NCBI RefSeq assembly: GCF_021869535.1 | Contig: NW_026262712.1 | Location: 46,792,884-46,856,883 of the forward strand | From: Mytilus californianus | Taxonomy: Eukaryota; Mollusca; Bivalvia; Mytilida; Mytilidae | Direction: 5' to 3' | DNA length: 64,000 bases | In this document: piece by piece, positions 12,719 to 27,945 of the stretch | Numbering within the stretch: position 1 is the first letter of the stretch | How the letters are laid out: the number at the start of each line of letters is the position of its first letter | Made by a program: the position numbers and the translations under genes | The notes under the pieces: generated by a model | Told to the model about the DNA's origin: nothing | Databases searched by the model: none | What the model saw: the letters and a program-made list of their open reading frames with translations, nothing else

Positions 12719-15256
12719 ACAAAAATCCTTCTTTTTCTTCTATGTGCCTTCGGACTTTATGTTTTGAACTGTAGTTTCACTTTCCATATTCGGTATTCAT
12801 TCTAATGTAAGCTCCACGTGGCAAAAATCACGTGATGCAGGAATGTAGTATCTTGGAGTTAGACTATTTCTTTCTTTTCGGGCGGGGACTCCAAGCAGAC
12901 AACATGCATTTATATAACGGCACTGTAGATTTTCTTATTAAATAAAGAAAGTTCCCGGTCCGGTACATGAATAGATTGGTTAGAAAGCAAGATTTTAATT
13001 TTAATTAGATTGGAAAGCCTTATTTGGGGGTTGAAATTGGAGAGCACCAAAAAAAGAAAGGGGGGGGGGGGAGTGTTCCACAGGGAATATTTTTATCTTA
13101 TGAACTCAACATTCGAAAGTTTTTTTTTTTTTATTTAATTAAAAGAGAGAAAAACAAATGTAAGACAAATTGTGAATGATCTTTCTTCCTTTATCACGTG
13201 AGGGAATCTCGCATATATCTGGTTTACCGTCAAACTGAGCACATGTCTTTTGGTTATTTCTGTCACTAGGTGGCTGTCTCATTGACGTTTACCCCATATT
13301 TTTTCATTGAAGCACAGTGCTCACGTATATGTTTTAGAACATGAAGTTAAGGTTAAACTTTCATGTCATGAATAATAAAGTGGAAAAAAAGCAAAAAAAG
13401 AGACCCAAAGAACTAAATAGAAAAAGACGAAATGATCTGATTTTCAAAAATGACCTGTTTGGTCGCTCGTAATCGATTGTCTACAAACATAGTTCCTGTC
13501 ATTTGTAATGAATGTAAACTTTAATATCTGTGGGGTTTTTTTCATATAAAATTTTATGTTTAAAATTATTAGTTATGTTATTTCTTTTATAGTGGATTTT
13601 TTTTAAGATATTTTTTATTATGCTTTAGAACATTAGGGCATTGTGGGACTATGTGTCAAAGGTGTATGATTGAGGGGCAACTCGTTCTATAAAAGCCGTG
13701 ACTGGTCGCATGTGTCTTGTGACATCATTTCATGTCTAAGCAGTCCCAAATAAGTACATTTTTGAGTATACGCCAAGACGAGCATCATATTTTCAACTTT
13801 TGTTTCATTTTGTAGACTGTGTACCTCAAATTTTTTAACTGAAAAAAAAAAAATGTCTTCATCGGGAACTCTCCAGCTGAAACCTACACTCTTCAGTTTA
13901 GCAGGGACAATACTCTGTTTTTTTAATTTTGTCATTTTTGCGCATGGGATCGTTAAAGACACTGTCAGTGGTTCAAAGTATTGCTTGTCAAAGACATGTC
14001 TACTAAGTTAGCGAATGCTGCATTCGAATAGGGACTGTTCTATTCATTCTCAGAAATTTTGCAATCTTTTGACATAGAAATTACCCTTTTCTGTTTAAAA
14101 TAGATATTCTACATTATAAGGTGTCGACATTAAGTTAGTAATGGAACTTGAATAACTTTTAAAAGTTTAATTTGTATTAAGCCTTTAACAAAAGGTTGCC
14201 ACATATGTAATATGATGGACACACCAACCTTTAAAGACAGGTCCCTTTAATGTTGCCTTATCCTCGGAAATCTTAACTATCTGCTCAATACTTATTGCTT
14301 TCCCCTAAAATAGCTGACAAATATTTAAAATAGTTCTGCTTTAAAATTCATCTATTCTCCTAGTTATTCAAAATTATAAGAGGTTAAGCTTTTTCATGTC
14401 CAACGGCACATATTACAGTGTTATCCGGATTCACCATTATACGATGCGGGAAAATTGCTATTGTCAAATTCAATTTAAAAAAAATAGATTCGTGTTTAAA
14501 AAAACTACGAGATGTGTTTGAAACGTCTAAGATATACAATGATTGATGTATTCATTGTTGGTCTTTAACGCCACTTTTATCATTATTTTCTATTTCATGG
14601 TGACCAGCTTTTTTTGTGTGTAGAAAGCTGGGACGCCCGGAGAGAACCACTGACCTTCGGCAAGGAAACTGTCAATCCTAGTCAATTAAGATTGGAGTCG
14701 AACCAAGCTACCACGTGTAGGGTTCGAACTCTGAGATAAGCAATGAAGCAGTAATTTTCACTAATGAAAGAAACTTGTTTCTCACTTTATCCAGTTTTCG
14801 TTTGATATATAGTTTTATTTTCTATTATTCAAGTTGAAGAAGCCAAGACGTTTTAAAACGAATTGAAGAAAAAAAGGTAGCCAAGTGCATAGTTCTTTCA
14901 AACATATTCTTTTATCGCTGAGATGCTGTCTCGTCATGCCAAGAAATTGCCTCCGTTGAAATTTTGCAAACATCCCATAGAGCAAATTACATGGATGATT
15001 AATATTGACCATTTGGTATATGGCCGTGTTCTAAGCGACACGTACTTGCAGGTCATAAATTAATTTGTTGAATGAAATCAAATCTTTAACTACTAATAGG
15101 TGCCGTAAGAGGTCCACCGGAATTTTTAGCGAGGATTTCTTGGCATGTAACAGATAGAAAACTCAGGATTACAATTTATAGAACAGACAAGGGGCAGTGG
15201 CAAATATTTCGTGTATATTATGAACACAGAGAAGATTACCCCGGCACCCTTTGCAA
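12719..15256. repeat. Macrosatellite unit 6
   Basis: Shortest poly-G tract (12). The 91-codon minus-strand ORF is open here (13687-13962) because the poly-A run is 12 long, unlike units 5 and 7-12. Confidence 0.95.
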
Positions 15257-17800
15257 ACAAAAATCCTTCTTTTTCTTCTATGTGCCTTCGGACTTTATGT
15301 TTTGAACTGTAGTTTCACTTTCCATATTCGGTATTCATTCTAATGTAAGCTCCACGTGGCAAAAATCACGTGATGCAGGAATGTAGTATCTTGGAGTTAG
15401 ACTATTTCTTTCTTTTCGGGCGGGGACTCCAAGCAGACAACATGCATTTATATAACGGCACTGTAGATTTTCTTATTAAATAAAGAAAGTTCCCGGTCCG
15501 GTACATGAATAGATTGGTTAGAAAGCAAGATTTTAATTTTAATTAGATTGGAAAGCCTTATTTGGGGGTTGAAATTGGAGAGCACCAAAAAAAGAAAGGG
15601 GGGGGGGGGGGGGGAGTGTTCCACAGGGAATATTTTTATCTTATGAACTCAACATTCGAAAGTTTTTTTTTTTTATTTAATTAAAAGAGAGAAAAACAAA
15701 TGTAAGACAAATTGTGAATGATCTTTCTTCCTTTATCACGTGAGGGAATCTCGCATATATCTGGTTTACCGTCAAACTGAGCACATGTCTTTTGGTTATT
15801 TCTGTCACTAGGTGGCTGTCTCATTGACGTTTACCCCATATTTTTTCATTGAAGCACAGTGCTCACGTATATGTTTTAGAACATGAAGTTAAGGTTAAAC
15901 TTTCATGTCATGAATAATAAAGTGGAAAAAAAGCAAAAAAAGAGACCCAAAGAACTAAATAGAAAAAGACGAAATGATCTGATTTTCAAAAATGACCTGT
16001 TTGGTCGCTCGTAATCGATTGTCTACAAACATAGTTCCTGTCATTTGTAATGAATGTAAACTTTAATATCTGTGGGGTTTTTTTCATATAAAATTTTATG
16101 TTTAAAATTATTAGTTATGTTATTTCTTTTATAGTGGATTTTTTTTAAGATATTTTTTATTATGCTTTAGAACATTAGGGCATTGTGGGACTATGTGTCA
16201 AAGGTGTATGATTGAGGGGCAACTCGTTCTATAAAAGCCGTGACTGGTCGCATGTGTCTTGTGACATCATTTCATGTCTAAGCAGTCCCAAATAAGTACA
16301 TTTTTGAGTATACGCCAAGACGAGCATCATATTTTCAACTTTTGTTTCATTTTGTAGACTGTGTACCTCAAATTTTTTAACTGAAAAAAAAAAAAAATGT
16401 CTTCATCGGGAACTCTCCAGCTGAAACCTACACTCTTCAGTTTAGCAGGGACAATACTCTGTTTTTTTAATTTTGTCATTTTTGCGCATGGGATCGTTAA
16501 AGACACTGTCAGTGGTTCAAAGTATTGCTTGTCAAAGACATGTCTACTAAGTTAGCGAATGCTGCATTCGAATAGGGACTGTTCTATTCATTCTCAGAAA
16601 TTTTGCAATCTTTTGACATAGAAATTACCCTTTTCTGTTTAAAATAGATATTCTACATTATAAGGTGTCGACATTAAGTTAGTAATGGAACTTGAATAAC
16701 TTTTAAAAGTTTAATTTGTATTAAGCCTTTAACAAAAGGTTGCCACATATGTAATATGATGGACACACCAACCTTTAAAGACAGGTCCCTTTAATGTTGC
16801 CTTATCCTCGGAAATCTTAACTATCTGCTCAATACTTATTGCTTTCCCCTAAAATAGCTGACAAATATTTAAAATAGTTCTGATTTAAAATTCATCTATT
16901 CTCCTAGTTATTCAAAATTATAAGAGGTTAAGCTTTTTCATGTCCAACGGCACATATTACAGTGTTATCCGGATTCACCATTATACGATGCGGGAAAATT
17001 GCTATTGTCAAATTCAATTTAAAAAAAATAGATTCGTGTTTAAAAAAACTACGAGATGTGTTTGAAACGTCTAAGATATACAATGATTGATGTATTCATT
17101 GTTGGTCTTTAACGCCACTTTTATCATTATTTTCTATTTCATGGTGACCAGCTTTTTTTGTGTGTAGAAAGCTGGGACGCCCGGAGAGAACCACTGACCT
17201 TCGGCAAGGAAACTGTCAATCCTAGTCAATTAAGATTGGAGTCGAACCAAGCTACCACGTGTAGGGTTCGAACTCTGAGATAAGCAATGAAGCAGTAATT
17301 TTCACTAATGAAAGAAACTTGTTTCTCACTTTATCCAGTTTTCGTTTGATATATAGTTTTATTTTCTATTATTCAAGTTGAAGAAGCCAAGACGTTTTAA
17401 AACGAATTGAAGAAAAAAAGGTAGCCAAGTGCATAGTTCTTTCAAACATATTCTTTTATCGCTGAGATGCTGTCTCGTCATGCCAAGAAATTGCCTCCGT
17501 TGAAATTTTGCAAACATCCCATAGAGCAAATTACATGGATGATTAATATTGACCATTTGGTATATGGCCGTGTTCTAAGCGACACGTACTTGCAGGTCAT
17601 AAATTAATTTGTTGAATGAAATAAAATCTTTAACTACTAATAGGTGCCGTAAGAGGTCCACCGGAATTTTTAGCGAGGATTTCTTGGCATGTAACAGATA
17701 GAAAACTCAGGATTACAATTTATAGAACAGACAAGGGGCAGTGGCAAATATTTCGTGTATATTATGAACACAGAGAAGATTACCCCGGCACCCTTTGCAA
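15257..17800. repeat. Macrosatellite unit 7
   Basis: Poly-G of 17 with the CCAAAAAAAG tract kept. It is the first of four units (7-10) sharing TCTGATTTAAAA (near 16882) and GAAATAAAATC (near 17618). Confidence 0.95.
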
Positions 17801-20335
17801 ACAAAAATCCTTCTTTTTCTTCTATGTGCCTTCGGACTTTATGTTTTGAACTGTAGTTTCACTTTCCATATTCGGTATTCATTCTAATGTAAGCTCCACG
17901 TGGCAAAAATCACGTGATGCAGGAATGTAGTATCTTGGAGTTAGACTATTTCTTTCTTTTCGGGCGGGGACTCCAAGCAGACAACATGCATTTATATAAC
18001 GGCACTGTAGATTTTCTTATTAAATAAAGAAAGTTCCCGGTCCGGTACATGAATAGATTGGTTAGAAAGCAAGATTTTAATTTTAATTAGATTGGAAAGC
18101 CTTATTTGGGGGTTGAAATTGGAGAGCAACGGGGGGGGGGGGGGGGGGGGGAGTGTTCCACAGGGAATATTTTTATCTTATGAACTCAACATTCGAAAGT
18201 TTTTTTTTTTATTTAATTAAAAGAGAGAAAAACAAATGTAAGACAAATTGTGAATGATCTTTCTTCCTTTATCACGTGAGGGAATCTCGCATATATCTGG
18301 TTTACCGTCAAACTGAGCACATGTCTTTTGGTTATTTCTGTCACTAGGTGGCTGTCTCATTGACGTTTACCCCATATTTTTTCATTGAAGCACAGTGCTC
18401 ACGTATATGTTTTAGAACATGAAGTTAAGGTTAAACTTTCATGTCATGAATAATAAAGTGGAAAAAAAGCAAAAAAAGAGACCCAAAGAACTAAATAGAA
18501 AAAGACGAAATGATCTGATTTTCAAAAATGACCTGTTTGGTCGCTCGTAATCGATTGTCTACAAACATAGTTCCTGTCATTTGTAATGAATGTAAACTTT
18601 AATATCTGTGGGGTTTTTTTCATATAAAATTTTATGTTTAAAATTATTAGTTATGTTATTTCTTTTATAGTGGATTTTTTTTAAGATATTTTTTATTATG
18701 CTTTAGAACATTAGGGCATTGTGGGACTATGTGTCAAAGGTGTATGATTGAGGGGCAACTCGTTCTATAAAAGCCGTGACTGGTCGCATGTGTCTTGTGA
18801 CATCATTTCATGTCTAAGCAGTCCCAAATAAGTACATTTTTGAGTATACGCCAAGACGAGCATCATATTTTCAACTTTTGTTTCATTTTGTAGACTGTGT
18901 ACCTCAAATTTTTTAACTGAAAAAAAAAAAAATGTCTTCATCGGGAACTCTCCAGCTGAAACCTACACTCTTCAGTTTAGCAGGGACAATACTCTGTTTT
19001 TTTAATTTTGTCATTTTTGCGCATGGGATCGTTAAAGACACTGTCAGTGGTTCAAAGTATTGCTTGTCAAAGACATGTCTACTAAGTTAGCGAATGCTGC
19101 ATTCGAATAGGGACTGTTCTATTCATTCTCAGAAATTTTGCAATCTTTTGACATAGAAATTACCCTTTTCTGTTTAAAATAGATATTCTACATTATAAGG
19201 TGTCGACATTAAGTTAGTAATGGAACTTGAATAACTTTTAAAAGTTTAATTTGTATTAAGCCTTTAACAAAAGGTTGCCACATATGTAATATGATGGACA
19301 CACCAACCTTTAAAGACAGGTCCCTTTAATGTTGCCTTATCCTCGGAAATCTTAACTATCTGCTCAATACTTATTGCTTTCCCCTAAAATAGCTGACAAA
19401 TATTTAAAATAGTTCTGATTTAAAATTCATCTATTCTCCTAGTTATTCAAAATTATAAGAGGTTAAGCTTTTTCATGTCCAACGGCACATATTACAGTGT
19501 TATCCGGATTCACCATTATACGATGCGGGAAAATTGCTATTGTCAAATTCAATTTAAAAAAAATAGATTCGTGTTTAAAAAAACTACGAGATGTGTTTGA
19601 AACGTCTAAGATATACAATGATTGATGTATTCATTGTTGGTCTTTAACGCCACTTTTATCATTATTTTCTATTTCATGGTGACCAGCTTTTTTTGTGTGT
19701 AGAAAGCTGGGACGCCCGGAGAGAACCACTGACCTTCGGCAAGGAAACTGTCAATCCTAGTCAATTAAGATTGGAGTCGAACCAAGCTACCACGTGTAGG
19801 GTTCGAACTCTGAGATAAGCAATGAAGCAGTAATTTTCACTAATGAAAGAAACTTGTTTCTCACTTTATCCAGTTTTCGTTTGATATATAGTTTTATTTT
19901 CTATTATTCAAGTTGAAGAAGCCAAGACGTTTTAAAACGAATTGAAGAAAAAAAGGTAGCCAAGTGCATAGTTCTTTCAAACATATTCTTTTATCGCTGA
20001 GATGCTGTCTCGTCATGCCAAGAAATTGCCTCCGTTGAAATTTTGCAAACATCCCATAGAGCAAATTACATGGATGATTAATATTGACCATTTGGTATAT
20101 GGCCGTGTTCTAAGCGACACGTACTTGCAGGTCATAAATTAATTTGTTGAATGAAATAAAATCTTTAACTACTAATAGGTGCCGTAAGAGGTCCACCGGA
20201 ATTTTTAGCGAGGATTTCTTGGCATGTAACAGATAGAAAACTCAGGATTACAATTTATAGAACAGACAAGGGGCAGTGGCAAATATTTCGTGTATATTAT
20301 GAACACAGAGAAGATTACCCCGGCACCCTTTGCAA
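17801..20335. repeat. Macrosatellite unit 8
   Basis: Poly-G of 21. The A-rich tract before it is lost (GAGCAACGGGG instead of GAGCACCAAAAAAAG), as also in units 10 and 11. It shares the units 7-10 markers. Confidence 0.95.
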
Positions 20336-22876
20336 ACAAAAATCCTTCTTTTTCTTCTATGTGCCTTCGGACTTTATGTTTTGAACTGTAGTTTCACTTT
20401 CCATATTCGGTATTCATTCTAATGTAAGCTCCACGTGGCAAAAATCACGTGATGCAGGAATGTAGTATCTTGGAGTTAGACTATTTCTTTCTTTTCGGGC
20501 GGGGACTCCAAGCAGACAACATGCATTTATATAACGGCACTGTAGATTTTCTTATTAAATAAAGAAAGTTCCCGGTCCGGTACATGAATAGATTGGTTAG
20601 AAAGCAAGATTTTAATTTTAATTAGATTGGAAAGCCTTATTTGGGGGTTGAAATTGGAGAGCACCAAAAAAAGAAAGGGGGGGGGGGGGGAGTGTTCCAC
20701 AGGGAATATTTTTATCTTATGAACTCAACATTCGAAAGTTTTTTTTTTTTATTTAATTAAAAGAGAGAAAAACAAATGTAAGACAAATTGTGAATGATCT
20801 TTCTTCCTTTATCACGTGAGGGAATCTCGCATATATCTGGTTTACCGTCAAACTGAGCACATGTCTTTTGGTTATTTCTGTCACTAGGTGGCTGTCTCAT
20901 TGACGTTTACCCCATATTTTTTCATTGAAGCACAGTGCTCACGTATATGTTTTAGAACATGAAGTTAAGGTTAAACTTTCATGTCATGAATAATAAAGTG
21001 GAAAAAAAGCAAAAAAAGAGACCCAAAGAACTAAATAGAAAAAGACGAAATGATCTGATTTTCAAAAATGACCTGTTTGGTCGCTCGTAATCGATTGTCT
21101 ACAAACATAGTTCCTGTCATTTGTAATGAATGTAAACTTTAATATCTGTGGGGTTTTTTTCATATAAAATTTTATGTTTAAAATTATTAGTTATGTTATT
21201 TCTTTTATAGTGGATTTTTTTTAAGATATTTTTTATTATGCTTTAGAACATTAGGGCATTGTGGGACTATGTGTCAAAGGTGTATGATTGAGGGGCAACT
21301 CGTTCTATAAAAGCCGTGACTGGTCGCATGTGTCTTGTGACATCATTTCATGTCTAAGCAGTCCCAAATAAGTACATTTTTGAGTATACGCCAAGACGAG
21401 CATCATATTTTCAACTTTTGTTTCATTTTGTAGACTGTGTACCTCAAATTTTTTAACTGAAAAAAAAAAAAAATGTCTTCATCGGGAACTCTCCAGCTGA
21501 AACCTACACTCTTCAGTTTAGCAGGGACAATACTCTGTTTTTTTAATTTTGTCATTTTTGCGCATGGGATCGTTAAAGACACTGTCAGTGGTTCAAAGTA
21601 TTGCTTGTCAAAGACATGTCTACTAAGTTAGCGAATGCTGCATTCGAATAGGGACTGTTCTATTCATTCTCAGAAATTTTGCAATCTTTTGACATAGAAA
21701 TTACCCTTTTCTGTTTAAAATAGATATTCTACATTATAAGGTGTCGACATTAAGTTAGTAATGGAACTTGAATAACTTTTAAAAGTTTAATTTGTATTAA
21801 GCCTTTAACAAAAGGTTGCCACATATGTAATATGATGGACACACCAACCTTTAAAGACAGGTCCCTTTAATGTTGCCTTATCCTCGGAAATCTTAACTAT
21901 CTGCTCAATACTTATTGCTTTCCCCTAAAATAGCTGACAAATATTTAAAATAGTTCTGATTTAAAATTCATCTATTCTCCTAGTTATTCAAAATTATAAG
22001 AGGTTAAGCTTTTTCATGTCCAACGGCACATATTACAGTGTTATCCGGATTCACCATTATACGATGCGGGAAAATTGCTATTGTCAAATTCAATTTAAAA
22101 AAAATAGATTCGTGTTTAAAAAAACTACGAGATGTGTTTGAAACGTCTAAGATATACAATGATTGATGTATTCATTGTTGGTCTTTAACGCCACTTTTAT
22201 CATTATTTTCTATTTCATGGTGACCAGCTTTTTTTGTGTGTAGAAAGCTGGGACGCCCGGAGAGAACCACTGACCTTCGGCAAGGAAACTGTCAATCCTA
22301 GTCAATTAAGATTGGAGTCGAACCAAGCTACCACGTGTAGGGTTCGAACTCTGAGATAAGCAATGAAGCAGTAATTTTCACTAATGAAAGAAACTTGTTT
22401 CTCACTTTATCCAGTTTTCGTTTGATATATAGTTTTATTTTCTATTATTCAAGTTGAAGAAGCCAAGACGTTTTAAAACGAATTGAAGAAAAAAAGGTAG
22501 CCAAGTGCATAGTTCTTTCAAACATATTCTTTTATCGCTGAGATGCTGTCTCGTCATGCCAAGAAATTGCCTCCGTTGAAATTTTGCAAACATCCCATAG
22601 AGCAAATTACATGGATGATTAATATTGACCATTTGGTATATGGCCGTGTTCTAAGCGACACGTACTTGCAGGTCATAAATTAATTTGTTGAATGAAATAA
22701 AATCTTTAACTACTAATAGGTGCCGTAAGAGGTCCACCGGAATTTTTAGCGAGGATTTCTTGGCATGTAACAGATAGAAAACTCAGGATTACAATTTATA
22801 GAACAGACAAGGGGCAGTGGCAAATATTTCGTGTATATTATGAACACAGAGAAGATTACCCCGGCACCCTTTGCAA
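20336..22876. repeat. Macrosatellite unit 9
   Basis: Poly-G of 14, A-tract kept, units 7-10 markers present. It alternates with units 8 and 10, which lack the A-tract. Confidence 0.95.
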
Positions 22877-25406
22877 ACAAAAATCCTTCTTTTTCTTCTA
22901 TGTGCCTTCGGACTTTATGTTTTGAACTGTAGTTTCACTTTCCATATTCGGTATTCATTCTAATGTAAGCTCCACGTGGCAAAAATCACGTGATGCAGGA
23001 ATGTAGTATCTTGGAGTTAGACTATTTCTTTCTTTTCGGGCGGGGACTCCAAGCAGACAACATGCATTTATATAACGGCACTGTAGATTTTCTTATTAAA
23101 TAAAGAAAGTTCCCGGTCCGGTACATGAATAGATTGGTTAGAAAGCAAGATTTTAATTTTAATTAGATTGGAAAGCCTTATTTGGGGGTTGAAATTGGAG
23201 AGCAACGGGGGGGGGGGGGGGGAGTGTTCCACAGGGAATATTTTTATCTTATGAACTCAACATTCGAAAGTTTTTTTTTTTATTTAATTAAAAGAGAGAA
23301 AAACAAATGTAAGACAAATTGTGAATGATCTTTCTTCCTTTATCACGTGAGGGAATCTCGCATATATCTGGTTTACCGTCAAACTGAGCACATGTCTTTT
23401 GGTTATTTCTGTCACTAGGTGGCTGTCTCATTGACGTTTACCCCATATTTTTTCATTGAAGCACAGTGCTCACGTATATGTTTTAGAACATGAAGTTAAG
23501 GTTAAACTTTCATGTCATGAATAATAAAGTGGAAAAAAAGCAAAAAAAGAGACCCAAAGAACTAAATAGAAAAAGACGAAATGATCTGATTTTCAAAAAT
23601 GACCTGTTTGGTCGCTCGTAATCGATTGTCTACAAACATAGTTCCTGTCATTTGTAATGAATGTAAACTTTAATATCTGTGGGGTTTTTTTCATATAAAA
23701 TTTTATGTTTAAAATTATTAGTTATGTTATTTCTTTTATAGTGGATTTTTTTTAAGATATTTTTTATTATGCTTTAGAACATTAGGGCATTGTGGGACTA
23801 TGTGTCAAAGGTGTATGATTGAGGGGCAACTCGTTCTATAAAAGCCGTGACTGGTCGCATGTGTCTTGTGACATCATTTCATGTCTAAGCAGTCCCAAAT
23901 AAGTACATTTTTGAGTATACGCCAAGACGAGCATCATATTTTCAACTTTTGTTTCATTTTGTAGACTGTGTACCTCAAATTTTTTAACTGAAAAAAAAAA
24001 AAATGTCTTCATCGGGAACTCTCCAGCTGAAACCTACACTCTTCAGTTTAGCAGGGACAATACTCTGTTTTTTTAATTTTGTCATTTTTGCGCATGGGAT
24101 CGTTAAAGACACTGTCAGTGGTTCAAAGTATTGCTTGTCAAAGACATGTCTACTAAGTTAGCGAATGCTGCATTCGAATAGGGACTGTTCTATTCATTCT
24201 CAGAAATTTTGCAATCTTTTGACATAGAAATTACCCTTTTCTGTTTAAAATAGATATTCTACATTATAAGGTGTCGACATTAAGTTAGTAATGGAACTTG
24301 AATAACTTTTAAAAGTTTAATTTGTATTAAGCCTTTAACAAAAGGTTGCCACATATGTAATATGATGGACACACCAACCTTTAAAGACAGGTCCCTTTAA
24401 TGTTGCCTTATCCTCGGAAATCTTAACTATCTGCTCAATACTTATTGCTTTCCCCTAAAATAGCTGACAAATATTTAAAATAGTTCTGATTTAAAATTCA
24501 TCTATTCTCCTAGTTATTCAAAATTATAAGAGGTTAAGCTTTTTCATGTCCAACGGCACATATTACAGTGTTATCCGGATTCACCATTATACGATGCGAG
24601 AAAATTGCTATTGTCAAATTCAATTTAAAAAAAATAGATTCGTGTTTAAAAAAACTACGAGATGTGTTTGAAACGTCTAAGATATACAATGATTGATGTA
24701 TTCATTGTTGGTCTTTAACGCCACTTTTATCATTATTTTCTATTTCATGGTGACCAGCTTTTTTTGTGTGTAGAAAGCTGGGACGCCCGGAGAGAACCAC
24801 TGACCTTCGGCAAGGAAACTGTCAATCCTAGTCAATTAAGATTGGAGTCGAACCAAGCTACCACGTGTAGGGTTCGAACTCTGAGATAAGCAATGAAGCA
24901 GTAATTTTCACTAATGAAAGAAACTTGTTTCTCACTTTATCCAGTTTTCGTTTGATATATAGTTTTATTTTCTATTATTCAAGTTGAAGAAGCCAAGACG
25001 TTTTAAAACGAATTGAAGAAAAAAAGGTAGCCAAGTGCATAGTTCTTTCAAACATATTCTTTTATCGCTGAGATGCTGTCTCGTCATGCCAAGAAATTGC
25101 CTCCGTTGAAATTTTGCAAACATCCCATAGAGCAAATTACATGGATGATTAATATTGACCATTTGGTATATGGCCGTGTTCTAAGCGACACGTACTTGCA
25201 GGTCATAAATTAATTTGTTGAATGAAATAAAATCTTTAACTACTAATAGGTGCCGTAAGAGGTCCACCGGAATTTTTAGCGAGGATTTCTTGGCATGTAA
25301 CAGATAGAAAACTCAGGATTACAATTTATAGAACAGACAAGGGGCAGTGGCAAATATTTCGTGTATATTATGAACACAGAGAAGATTACCCCGGCACCCT
25401 TTGCAA
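22877..25406. repeat. Macrosatellite unit 10
   Basis: Poly-G of 16, A-tract lost. It has a private G-to-A change near 24599 (GATGCGAGAAAA). It is the shortest full unit (2530 bp). Confidence 0.95.
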
Positions 25407-27945
25407 ACAAAAATCCTTCTTTTTCTTCTATGTGCCTTCGGACTTTATGTTTTGAACTGTAGTTTCACTTTCCATATTCGGTATTCATTCTAATGTAAGC
25501 TCCACGTGGCAAAAATCACGTGATGCAGGAATGTAGTATCTTGGAGTTAGACTATTTCTTTCTTTTCGGGCGGGGACTCCAAGCAGACAACATGCATTTA
25601 TATAACGGCACTGTAGATTTTATTATTAAATAAAGAAAGTTCCCGGTCCGGTACATGAATAGATTGGTTAGAAAGCAAGATTTTAATTTTAATTAGATTG
25701 GAAAGCCTTATTTGGGGGTTGAAATTGGAGAGCAACGGGGGGGGGGGGGGGGGGGGGGGGGGAGTGTTCCACAGGGAATATTTTTATCTTATGAACTCAA
25801 CATTCGAAAGTTTTTTTTTTTATTTAATTAAAAGAGAGAAAAACAAATGTAAGACAAATTGTGAATGATCTTTCTTCCTTTATCACGTGAGGGAATCTCG
25901 CATATATCTGGTTTACCGTCAAACTGAGCACATGTCTTTTGGTTATTTCTGTCACTAGGTGGCTGTCTCATTGACGTTTACCCCATATTTTTTCATTGAA
26001 GCACAGTGCTCACGTATATGTTTTAGAACATGAAGTTAAGGTTAAACTTTCATGTCATGAATAATAAAGTGGAAAAAAAGCAAAAAAAGAGACCCAAAGA
26101 ACTAAATAGAAAAAGACGAAATGATCTGATTTTCAAAAATGACCTGTTTGGTCGCTCGTAATCGATTGTCTACAAACATAGTTCCTGTCATTTGTAATGA
26201 ATGTAAACTTTAATATCTGTGGGGTTTTTTTCATATAAAATTTTATGTTTAAAATTATTAGTTATGTTATTTCTTTTATAGTGGATTTTTTTTAAGATAT
26301 TTTTTATTATGCTTTAGAACATTAGGGCATTATGGGACTATGTGTCAAAGGTGTATGATTGAGGGGCAACTCGTTCTATAAAAGCCGTGACTGGTCGCAT
26401 GTGTCTTGTGACATCATTTCATGTCTAAGCAGTCCCAAATAAGTACATTTTTGAGTATACGCCAAGACGAGCATCATATTTTCAACTTTTGTTTCATTTT
26501 GTAGACTGTGTACCTCAAATTTTTTAACTGAAAAAAAAAAATGTCTTCATCGGGAACTCTCCAGCTGAAACCTACACTCTTCAGTTTAGCAGGGACAATA
26601 CTCTGTTTTTTTTAATTTTGTCATTTTTGCGCATGGGATCGTTAAAGACACTGTCAGTGATTCAAAGTATTGCTTGTCAAAGACATGTCTACTAAGTTAG
26701 CGAATGCTGCATTCGAATAGGGACTGTTCTATTCATTCTCAGAAATTTTGCAATCTTTTGACATAGAAATTACCCTTTTCTGTTTAAAATAGATATTCTA
26801 CATTATAAGGTGTCGACATTAAGTTAGTAATGGAACTTGAATAACTTTTAAAAGTTTAATTTGTATTAAGCCTTTAACAAAAGGTTGCCACATATGTAAT
26901 ATGATGGACACACCAACCTTTAAAGACAGGTCCCTTTAATGTTGCCTTATCCTCGGAAATCTTAACTATCTGCTCAATACTTATTGCTTTCCCCTAAAAT
27001 AGCTGACAAATATTTAAAATAGTTCTGCTTTAAAATTCATCTATTCTCCTAGTTATTCAAAATTATAAGAGGTTAAGCTTTTTCATGTCCAACGGCACAT
27101 ATTACAGTGTTATCCGGATTCACCATTATACGATGCGGGAAAATTGCTATTGTCAAATTCAATTTAAAAAAAATAGATTCGTGTTTAAAAAAACTACGAG
27201 ATGTGTTTGAAACGTCTAAGATATACAATGATTGATGTATTCATTGTTGGTCTTTAACGCCACTTTTATCATTATTTTCTATTTCATGGTGACCAGCTTT
27301 TTTTGTGTGTAGAAAGCTAGGACGCCCGGAGAGAACCACTGACCTTCGGCAAGGAAACTGTCAATCCTAGTCAATTAAGATTGGAGTCGAACCAAGCTAC
27401 CACGTGTAGGGTTCGAACTCTGAGATAAGCAATGAAGCAGTAATTTTCACTAATGAAAGAAACTTGTTTCTCACTTTATCCAGTTTTCGTTTGATATATA
27501 GTTTTATTTTCTATTATTCAAGTTGAAGAAGCCAAGACGTTTTAAAACGAATTGAAGAAAAAAAGGTAGCCAAGTGCATAGTTCTTTCAAACATATTCTT
27601 TTATCGCTGAGATGCTGTCTCGTCATGCCAAGAAATTGCCTCCGTTGAAATTTTGCAAACATCCCATAGAGCAAATTACATGGATGATTAATATTGACCA
27701 TTTGGTATATGGCCGTGTTCTAAGCGACACGTACTTGCAGGTCATAAATTAATTTGTTGAATGAAATCAAATCTTTAACTACTAATAGGTGCCGTAAGAG
27801 GTCCACCGGAATTTTTAGCGAGGATTTCTTGGCATGTAACAGATAGAAAACTCAGGATTACAATTTATAGAACAGACAAGGGGCAGTGGCAAATATTTCG
27901 TGTATATTATGAACACAGAGAAGATTACCCCGGCACCCTTTGCAA
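25407..27945. repeat. Macrosatellite unit 11
   Basis: Longest poly-G (26), A-tract lost, but with TCTGCTTTAAAA and GAAATCAAATC like units 12-13, so it is a recombinant between two variant groups. Private changes include TTTATTATTAAA near 25621, GCATTATGGG near 26331 and AAGCTAGG near 27316. Confidence 0.95.
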
